The translations under genes and the position numbers were made by a program. A stretch of DNA of 5,125 bases from a candidate division NPL-UPA2 bacterium (GTDB lineage: Bacteria > NPL-UPA2 > JAGMAN01): the NCBI GenBank assembly GCA_021129695.1, contig JAJOKU010000114.1, positions 1-5,125 on the forward strand, in the 5' to 3' direction. This document shows, piece by piece, positions 1-4,721 of this stretch (positions are counted from its first letter, which is position 1; each line of letters starts with the position of its first letter). The notes below the pieces were generated by a model, which searched no databases, had not been told where the DNA came from, and saw nothing but the letters and a program-made list of their open reading frames with translations.

Positions 1-40
1 GGTTGCGGCGCCTGAGCAGTAGAGAGGGCAGAGTCTCCAT
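1..40 (-). CDS. 5' end of a divergent gene, product unknown (partial)
   Basis: An ATG on the minus strand at 40-38 opens a frame that stays open for 13 codons to the left edge, reading METLPSLLLRRRN. The start is supported by an excellent Shine-Dalgarno sequence, AAGGAGG (53-47 on the minus strand), with a 6-base spacer, and by a consensus sigma-70 promoter further upstream at 75-103. The visible peptide is too short to assign a family. The run of leucines followed by three arginines does not by itself prove a signal peptide. The gene diverges from the plus-strand operon and shares a roughly 150-base intergenic region with it. The call rests on the translation and transcription signals, not on protein similarity. 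Confidence 0.6.
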   Translation of the reverse strand, partial: METLPSLLLRRRN

Positions 41-46
41 GGTTCA

Positions 47-53
47 CCTCCTT
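47..53 (-). promoter_or_regulatory. Strong ribosome binding site of the divergent minus-strand gene
   Basis: Read on the minus strand this is AAGGAGG followed by TGAACC and then ATG at 40. That is a near-complete anti-16S match at ideal spacing. It fixes the start of the partial leftward gene. Confidence 0.75.
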
Positions 54-74
54 GATTGCCTATCCACATACCAG

Positions 75-103
75 ATTATACCACAAAATGGCTGATTTGT
101 CAA
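75..103 (-). promoter_or_regulatory. Consensus sigma-70 promoter, leftward
   Basis: On the minus strand a perfect -35 box TTGACA (103-98) is followed by a spacer of exactly 17 bases and a perfect -10 box TATAAT (80-75). The -10 box is preceded by TGG, which also fits the extended -10 pattern TGn. Transcription would start near position 68 and give a leader of about 28 bases before the ATG at 40. The match needs no mismatches, so this is the best supported regulatory site in the window. It drives the divergent gene, not the plus-strand operon. Confidence 0.85.
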
Positions 104-137
104 GCGGGTGGGGGCTAAAAAAGCAGAAATTTTTGGG

Positions 138-165
138 TTGAAATGAATTTTTCGGGTAGGCTAAT
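138..165 (+). promoter_or_regulatory. Weak candidate promoter for the plus-strand operon
   Basis: TTGAAA (138-143) is followed 16 bases later by GCTAAT (160-165). These match the sigma-70 -35 and -10 consensus at 5 of 6 and 4 of 6 positions. Transcription would begin around 172, just before the Shine-Dalgarno sequence at 182-189. Position relative to the first plus-strand gene is right, but the match is ordinary for such AT-rich DNA. The operon could instead use another sigma factor or an activated promoter in 104-180. Confidence 0.25.
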
Positions 166-181
166 GCCTTGAATTAAATAG

Positions 182-189
182 GGAAGGAG
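182..189 (+). promoter_or_regulatory. Ribosome binding site that bears on the start of the first kinase-like gene
   Basis: GGAAGGAG lies directly against a TTG at 190 with no spacer, which is too close for normal initiation. It lies 15 bases before an in-frame ATG at 205, which is long but workable. It therefore favours the ATG at 205 over the TTG at 190. Both starts are in the same frame and neither affects the P-loop. Confidence 0.5.
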
Positions 190-204
190 TTGTTAAATCA
201 GCTA

Positions 205-885
205 ATGCAGGATAATAAAGACATAAAAGGAAGGTTGATTGTCTTTGAGGGATTGGATGGGGCCGGCAAGTCCACCCAAAACTTCTTACTCAAGCGGTTC
301 CTGGAATCACAAAAAATCAAGGTTTTCTTAAGTGAATGGAACTCATCTCCAATGGTAAAAAGTGCCACCAGGAGGGGAAAGAAGAAAAGACTTCTGACTC
401 CCACCACCTTTAGTCTTGTTCACTCTGCAGATTTTACTACCCGATATGTGCGGGAGATTTATCCGCTCTTGCAGGCAGGCTTTGTTGTCATCTGTGATAG
501 ATATGCCTACACCGCCTTTGCCCGGGATGTGGTTAGAGGATGTGACCGGGAATGGGTGAGAAATCTTTATTCTTTCGCCATTAAGCCTCATATTTCGTTC
601 TACTGCCGTGTTCCTCTGGAAACAGCAGTCAGGAGAATTCTGAGCGGAAGGGCAAAACTGAAATATTTTGAAGCCGGGATGGATATGGGCCTATCCGATG
701 ATATAGAGGAAAGTTTTGGACTTTTCCAGGAGAGGGTATTTCAGGAATATGAGAGGATCGCCGGAGAGAATGACTTTGAAATAATTGATGCTTCTTTACC
801 TATAAATGAACAACAGGAAATGGCAAGAAAGATCGTCAAAGAAAAAATTGACCTTCCTTCTTTTCACCAAAGAAGTAAAAGATGA
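205..885 (+). CDS. Thymidylate kinase-like P-loop NMP kinase, copy 1
   Basis: The protein has the thymidylate kinase fold signature and would move a phosphate from ATP to a nucleoside monophosphate or a related acceptor in the cytoplasm. Counting from the ATG at 205 (226 aa), it shows an intact Walker A loop GLDGAGKST at about 16-24, a DRY motif at 98-100 in the usual TMK position after a hydrophobic strand, and a lid-like region with SGR near 147-149. Next come GMDMGLS at about 158-164 and a helix IEESFGLFQERVFQEYERIA that parallels the C-terminal TMK helix. Length is close to the family's usual 200-230 aa. An alternative TTG start at 190 adds 5 residues but has no room for the Shine-Dalgarno. 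It overlaps the next gene by 4 bases (ATGA), and that neighbour is a diverged paralogue. The CHAD/HD context makes a specialised substrate plausible, so I do not assign tmk. Confidence 0.82.
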   Translation: MQDNKDIKGRLIVFEGLDGAGKSTQNFLLKRFLESQKIKVFLSEWNSSPMVKSATRRGKKKRLLTPTTFSLVHSADFTTRYVREIYPLLQAGFVVICDRYAYTAFARDVVRGCDREWVRNLYSFAIKPHISFYCRVPLETAVRRILSGRAKLKYFEAGMDMGLSDDIEESFGLFQERVFQEYERIAGENDFEIIDASLPINEQQEMARKIVKEKIDLPSFHQRSKR

Positions 886-1586
886 GAAAAAAACCTTTTG
901 AATTTTTCGGGAAATCTCTCCCGGGAGTGAAGATAGAAGACTTGAAAGGGTATCTTTTTGTTATTGAGGGCCCGGATGGTTCAGGACGTTCCACCTACAT
1001 TAAAATCTTGACCGATTGGCTGGAAGCAAAGGGATATTCCACCATAAATGTAGGGTTAAGGCGTTCCACTCTTCTCAGTCGGGAAATAGAGCAGGCAAAA
1101 AAGGGGAATACCCTTGATGAACGAACTTTCACTCTTTTTTATATTACTGATTTCTTTGACCAGTTAGAAAATATTATTATCCCCAATTTGAAAGCCGGAT
1201 GCGTTATACTTGCCGATAGATATATCTATACTCTTATCGCCCGCAGTACCGTTCGCGGTCTTCTCCCCGGATGGGTAGAAAATATATGTGAGGTTGCTCT
1301 TGTTCCCGACCTCGTCTTCCATCTTAAGGTAACCCTTAATATCCTGACAGAAAGAAACCTGCAAAAATATACCCGTTTTGACTGGTGGGAGTCCGGGATG
1401 GATATGAGGCTCTCCTCGGAAATATTCACCAGCTTTAAGAAGTACCAGAGATTGATGCAGAAGGAGTATGAGCGTCTGGCGGCCAGATATAACTTTATCA
1501 CTATAAATGCCAATCGCTCCAGTCGCTGTGTGTCCGATGAACTAAAGTTGCATATAGAGGATTATATTGCCAATGGTAAGAGATGA
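882..1586 (+). CDS. Thymidylate kinase-like P-loop protein, copy 2, with altered Walker A
   Basis: This 234-aa protein is a tandem paralogue of the gene before it. The same landmarks occur in the same order: strand plus P-loop IEGPDGSGRST at about 28-38, ADRYIYTLIARSTVRG at about 111-126 with DRY at 112-114, ESGMDMRLS at 170-178, and the terminal helix KKYQRLMQKEYERLA. The important difference is that the Walker A lysine, which contacts the ATP phosphates in P-loop kinases, is arginine (R36, GSGRS instead of GAGKS). The protein may be a weak kinase, bind nucleotide without turnover, or act as a regulatory partner of copy 1. It also carries about 15 extra N-terminal residues before the first strand. 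Its ATG overlaps the upstream stop by 4 bases, so the two are probably made together and could form a heterodimer, since TMKs are dimers. Family assignment is firm; activity is not. Confidence 0.8.
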   Translation: MRKKPFEFFGKSLPGVKIEDLKGYLFVIEGPDGSGRSTYIKILTDWLEAKGYSTINVGLRRSTLLSREIEQAKKGNTLDERTFTLFYITDFFDQLENIIIPNLKAGCVILADRYIYTLIARSTVRGLLPGWVENICEVALVPDLVFHLKVTLNILTERNLQKYTRFDWWESGMDMRLSSEIFTSFKKYQRLMQKEYERLAARYNFITINANRSSRCVSDELKLHIEDYIANGKR

Positions 1587-1893
1587 GAGACCCCGGGCAA
1601 ACGAGCTACCCAAAGTCGCCGTTTCCGTCCAGGCTGAATTGAAATATCTGCGCTCTTTAATGGAAGAGACGGTCTCCGCCCATCTGATTAAGAGACAGGC
1701 TCAGATTGAATCCATTGTCTCGGCAATCTCAGAGCACGAATCCGGGGAAAAGGAAGGCTGGCTTAAAGATATCCGTATTATGCAAAGAAGATTGAGGAAT
1801 CTTAAGGTCCAACCAGAGAAGGGAAGGTTCAGGGATATAAAAAGAATGACGGTGCTTATATCTAACCTCCGGAGGATAGTGGAGAAATGGTGA
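1573..1893 (+). CDS. Small basic helical protein, unknown function
   Basis: I do not recognise this family. From the ATG at 1573 it has 106 residues. A TTG at 1567, 5 bases after AGAGGA (1556-1561), is an equally credible start and adds two residues. No signal peptide or membrane segment is visible, and the composition suggests almost all helix. It is strongly basic, with roughly 23 Lys/Arg against 15 Asp/Glu, and the surplus is concentrated in the C-terminal 40 residues. One stretch, DIRIMQRRLRNL (about 66-77), resembles the arginine helix of the CHAD domain in the next protein (DLRVSIRRLQAV). GRFRDI (about 84-89) resembles that protein's GELRDI. The start overlaps the kinase gene upstream by 14 bases and the end overlaps the CHAD gene by 7 bases, so it is a genuine member of the operon. 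A role in binding an anionic ligand such as polyphosphate or nucleic acid is only inference. Confidence 0.7.
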   Translation: MVRDERPRANELPKVAVSVQAELKYLRSLMEETVSAHLIKRQAQIESIVSAISEHESGEKEGWLKDIRIMQRRLRNLKVQPEKGRFRDIKRMTVLISNLRRIVEKW

Positions 1894-3308
1894 ATGGGGG
1901 CTTGAAGGTTATTGAGGAATCCTTTCAGAAAAGGGAAGCCAGATTTAAGAAGGAACTTGAGAGAGCAAAAAAGGAGATAAATGCCGATACTCTTCATGAC
2001 TTGAGAGTTTCCATAAGAAGACTCCAGGCGGTATTCTTACTCTTGCGCCTGCTTCCCCGGATAAAGGTAAAAAAATCACTCTACCAAAGACCAAAGACCA
2101 TTATGAACCCCCTGGGAGAGTTGCGGGATATTCATGTAGAGGTGGAGATTATAAACGATGTTTTCAAGAGGAAGAACCAATTCATTAAGTTATTCCTAAA
2201 TAAGTTAAATAAAGACATTGAACAGAAAGAGGAGAATGTTCGCCGGGTAGTTGAGTCTTTTTCGCTGGATTTTTTAAAAAGGCTGGACATTAAAAAAATC
2301 CTCATCCCCCTTGCCGATACGGATTTGGAGTATCAGATAAAAATTGTCCTGGCTACTCTTTTTAGGAATTTCTTCTCCTTTAGAGAAGACGCCGAGGGTG
2401 GAAACATTAATGCCTTCCACCGCATGAGAATCTCTTTAAAAAAACTCCGTTATACATCCGAAATTCTCCAGCCTGTCTTCCCCTGGATTACAGAAGTTAG
2501 GCTAAATAATATGCATGCCCTGCAGCAGGTAATGGGCGATATCCATGACCTGGATGTCCTTATCCAAAGGGTGAACGGCCAAAAACTTAAAGACAGGAAT
2601 TTAACCTGCCTGCAAGCGGTAACAAGCAACCGGTTGCATAAAAGGAGAGCACTTTTATTCAATAAAGAATTTATAGAACAATCGGAAGCTATCTTCTCTT
2701 ATGAAAAGGACTTTGCCACCTTTCCTGATATTGATGATGGAAGTGCCCTCCAGGCTGCCTTTCTGCTTTTACTGAAAGAGATTAAAAAGAAAAAAGAGGA
2801 GAGCAAAATCAAAGATGCTCTCCTGTATGCCAGGAACATTCATATCGTTCACCCGCTGAGAACGGCTATCATTCTGGCCGGGGAACTTAAGGTCAACGAG
2901 CCGGATATTATTGCCGCCGCTCTACTCCATGATACCTTAGAGATAAAGGGTACTGTAGCTACCCGGGAAAAGATAGAGAAGGATTTTGGCAAGAGGGTGG
3001 CTTCGCTGGTCTGGAATTTAACCAAAGAAGATAGGGAAATCAAGAGTATGGATGTTTATCTTCAAAAGATAAAAAGTGGTGGTGAGTCGACAAAGATGAT
3101 AAAGCTGGCCGATAGACTTGATTCTCTCAGGCATCTTAGCTCAAAGAACAAAAAGAAACAAAGGGCTCGCTGGAAATCAACGCTTGAGGAGTTTGTTCCT
3201 ATCTGTAAAGATATAAATCCCTCCCGCTGGAATTTCTTTTATCGGGAATACCAAAAGTTATGGGAGGAAACCGACCCGGAGGTTAAAAAAGGATTGGTAT
3301 TACCTTGA
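1887..3308 (+). CDS. CHAD domain fused to a SpoT/Mesh1-like HD phosphohydrolase domain
   Basis: This 473-aa protein has two parts. Residues about 10-265 form a CHAD domain with both of its internal repeats: LHDLRVSIRRLQ (36-47) with LGELRDIHV (76-84), then FHRMRISLKKLRY (177-189) with MGDIHDLDVL (216-225). The conserved basic residues (R40, R44, R45, R181, K185, K186, R188) are those that line the polyphosphate-binding pore in characterised CHAD proteins. A lysine-rich linker (about 297-309) leads to an HD domain of the RelA/SpoT/Mesh1 type: HPLRTAIILA (H322), AAALLHDTLE (H348, D349, E352) and KLADRLDSLRHL (D409). The four metal ligands are present. The Asp of the usual HDxxED motif is Ile353, and the Asn usual in LADRxHN is Ser413, so (p)ppGpp hydrolysis is not assured. 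No synthetase, TGS or ACT domain follows. The start overlaps the previous gene by 7 bases; GGAGGA (1871-1876) lies 10 bases upstream. A GTG at 1890 is a less likely start. Confidence 0.88.
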   Translation: MVNGGLKVIEESFQKREARFKKELERAKKEINADTLHDLRVSIRRLQAVFLLLRLLPRIKVKKSLYQRPKTIMNPLGELRDIHVEVEIINDVFKRKNQFIKLFLNKLNKDIEQKEENVRRVVESFSLDFLKRLDIKKILIPLADTDLEYQIKIVLATLFRNFFSFREDAEGGNINAFHRMRISLKKLRYTSEILQPVFPWITEVRLNNMHALQQVMGDIHDLDVLIQRVNGQKLKDRNLTCLQAVTSNRLHKRRALLFNKEFIEQSEAIFSYEKDFATFPDIDDGSALQAAFLLLLKEIKKKKEESKIKDALLYARNIHIVHPLRTAIILAGELKVNEPDIIAAALLHDTLEIKGTVATREKIEKDFGKRVASLVWNLTKEDREIKSMDVYLQKIKSGGESTKMIKLADRLDSLRHLSSKNKKKQRARWKSTLEEFVPICKDINPSRWNFFYREYQKLWEETDPEVKKGLVLP

Positions 3309-3340
3309 GGTGCTTGCCGGAGTAGGGGGAAGGTCAAAGA

Positions 3341-3922
3341 ATGGAGAAAAAAAATAAAGAGCTTGAGAAAAAGATGAAAGAGCTATCCCCTGATGTTCCC
3401 CACAGTCTTCAGGTAAGGAAGCTATCCTTTTCTATATTTGACCAGTTACAAGAATGTCATCAATTGGACAATTATGCCCGTTTTCTTCTGGGAGGGGCCT
3501 GCCTTCTGCACGATTTAGGTCTGGCGGCATCGCCGATAAAGCACCATAAAGTTTCCCAAAAGATGATTAATGAGATTAGTTTCAATTATCTTGATGAACA
3601 TGAGAAAGCACTAATCGCGGTCATTGCCCGTTACCATCGCAAAGCTCATCCCCACCGGAAACATAAAGGCTTCGGTAACCTTAAAAATGAAGAGAAAGAT
3701 ATGGTTAGCAAGCTTTCGGCAATTATAAGGGTTGCTGATGGTCTTGACCGCGAGCATGCAAATAGTGTTGAAGATATAAAGATAAAGAAGAAAGGTGGGG
3801 TCTGGCGATTTATCCTTAAGGGAGGAAAAATCTCCGAGATTGACCTTTACGGTTTTAACAAGAAAAAGGGACTCCTTGAAGAAGTATTTGACTGTTCCGT
3901 GGAGGCGATATGGGAAAACTAA
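3341..3922 (+). CDS. Stand-alone HD protein resembling the C-terminal domain of Ppx/GppA
   Basis: This 193-aa protein matches the HD part that follows the catalytic domains in exopolyphosphatase / pppGpp phosphohydrolase proteins. It shows HSLQVRKLSFSIFDQL (H21), GACLLHDLGLAAS (H57, D58), IKHHKVSQKMI (H68, H69), LIAVIARYHRKAHP (with YHRK at 98-101) and LSAIIRVADGLDREH (D133). The short tail VWRFILKGG resembles the small beta region at the end of such proteins. The actin-like phosphatase domains that cleave polyphosphate in Ppx are absent. There is no sign of truncation: the ATG is 7 bases after a long Shine-Dalgarno (AGGGGGAAGG), and the frame upstream is closed by a TAG at 3323. The complete set of HD histidines and aspartates suggests a metal-dependent phosphohydrolase or a polyphosphate/nucleotide sensor. 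It lies 32 bases after the CHAD-HD gene and overlaps the next gene by 13 bases. Confidence 0.82.
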   Translation: MEKKNKELEKKMKELSPDVPHSLQVRKLSFSIFDQLQECHQLDNYARFLLGGACLLHDLGLAASPIKHHKVSQKMINEISFNYLDEHEKALIAVIARYHRKAHPHRKHKGFGNLKNEEKDMVSKLSAIIRVADGLDREHANSVEDIKIKKKGGVWRFILKGGKISEIDLYGFNKKKGLLEEVFDCSVEAIWEN

Positions 3923-4647
3923 TAGTCATCAGCGGCCCTTCCGGTGTAGGGAAAAGCTCCCTGCATCAGGCCCTGGAGAAATTCTACCCTGAGGTAGCCG
4001 GCAGAATGAATAAACTTATTCTCTATAACAGCCGTTCGCCCCGTCCCCAAGAAACGGAAGGCAAGGACTACTATTTTCGTTCTCGTTCGTTCATTAAAGG
4101 ATTACAAAAGAAAGAAAATTTCCTGGTCCTGGATGTTCGGGGAGACCTCCAGGCTTTAGATGTTGAGGAGCTAAAAAACAATTTAAAGAAAGCGGATATG
4201 CTCTTTGAAGGTAATCCTTTTATCGGCAAAACACTGTTGCTCCATCCATCCCTCAAAAACATCAAAAAAATAAGCGCCTTTATCTCCCCTCTTTCCCGGG
4301 AGGAGATTATCTTTTTCCAAAGTCTCGGAGATAAACTCCTGCTTCCTGAGCTGGTAACCGATGTAATGAAAAGAAAGCTTTTAAGGAGAACGGAAAAACA
4401 GAAAGGCATCCTATCCCTTGCCGATCTGGAGAACATTGAAAAAAGAGCCCGGAGTGCCTATGGGGAACTAAAAGAGGCTTACCAATTTAAAAATGTTATA
4501 CCCAACCATGACGGCGAAGATAGCGAGAACTGGAACAGTTTCTATTACCCCATGGGAGAGGCACGCAAAACCCTCCTTTCCCTGGTGGAAATTTTGAAAG
4601 GCAGAGACCCCTACTATGTAGAAAAATGGGATAATGGTTTATTGTAA
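3910..4647 (+). CDS. Guanylate kinase-like P-loop protein, divergent
   Basis: The 245-aa protein begins exactly like a guanylate kinase: LIVISGPSGVGKSS with an intact P-loop at 9-17, then YNSRSPRPQETEGKDYYF (39-56), equivalent to the TTRxPRxGExxGxDYxF segment of GMP kinases, keeping R42, R45 and Y54. The next segment departs from the family. The motif normally read as FLEWAxxxGNYYGT appears as FLVLDVRGDLQALD (71-84), so the GMP-contacting Glu and Tyr-Gly-Thr residues are missing, and EIDVQG is replaced by EGNPFIG (100-106). ISAFISPLSREE (121-132) matches the usual FIxPPSxEE strand. It is about 40 residues longer than a standard enzyme, with a tail containing NWNSFYYPMG. ATP binding is likely, while GMP as acceptor is doubtful, so I do not call gmk. 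The start overlaps the HD gene by 13 bases and has GGAGG (3901-3905) 4 bases upstream. Confidence 0.8.
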   Translation: MGKLIVISGPSGVGKSSLHQALEKFYPEVAGRMNKLILYNSRSPRPQETEGKDYYFRSRSFIKGLQKKENFLVLDVRGDLQALDVEELKNNLKKADMLFEGNPFIGKTLLLHPSLKNIKKISAFISPLSREEIIFFQSLGDKLLLPELVTDVMKRKLLRRTEKQKGILSLADLENIEKRARSAYGELKEAYQFKNVIPNHDGEDSENWNSFYYPMGEARKTLLSLVEILKGRDPYYVEKWDNGLL

Positions 4648-4721
4648 TCTTCGGGACCTTGAGCCTGAGTAGTTACCAGCGGTTGTTTATCAAGAACCAA
4701 AGATGTTATAGGAGAGAAATA

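Noticed and set aside
10..26. Similarity between GCCTGAGCAGTAG near the left edge and GCCTGAGTAGTTA near 4662
   Set aside because: The match covers only about 11 bases with a mismatch, has no flanking extension, and is not enough to propose a repeat or attachment site.
117..134. Possible hairpin from AAAAAA and TTTTT around 117-134
   Set aside because: The stem would be only five A-T pairs and unstable; it is neither a terminator nor a convincing operator.
190..204. TTG at 190 as the start of the first kinase-like gene
   Set aside because: The Shine-Dalgarno sequence directly abuts the TTG with no spacer. The in-frame ATG at 205 is more plausible, though this is not certain.
1226..1513. Minus-strand open frames opposite the second kinase-like gene
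   Set aside because: The plus-strand protein has clear P-loop kinase motifs throughout this stretch; the antisense translations show no domain and are explained by codon bias.
3795..3992. A 65-codon plus-strand frame across the junction of the HD and guanylate kinase-like genes
   Set aside because: It is out of frame with two well supported genes and shows no domain. The HD gene's own stop and the next gene's start explain the region.
4071..4436. A 121-codon open frame on the minus strand
   Set aside because: It lies wholly inside the guanylate kinase-like gene, has a low-complexity Ser/Phe/Arg-rich translation, no recognisable domain and no convincing ribosome binding site. It is a shadow of the plus-strand gene.
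4683..4710. A possible promoter (TTGTTT, 16 bases, GTTATA) before the PHP gene
   Set aside because: The match is weak and would start transcription within or after the Shine-Dalgarno sequence at 4711, leaving no usable leader.
4648..4721. A rho-independent terminator between the guanylate kinase-like and PHP genes
   Set aside because: No stable GC-rich inverted repeat followed by a T tract is visible, so read-through into the PHP gene is more likely.
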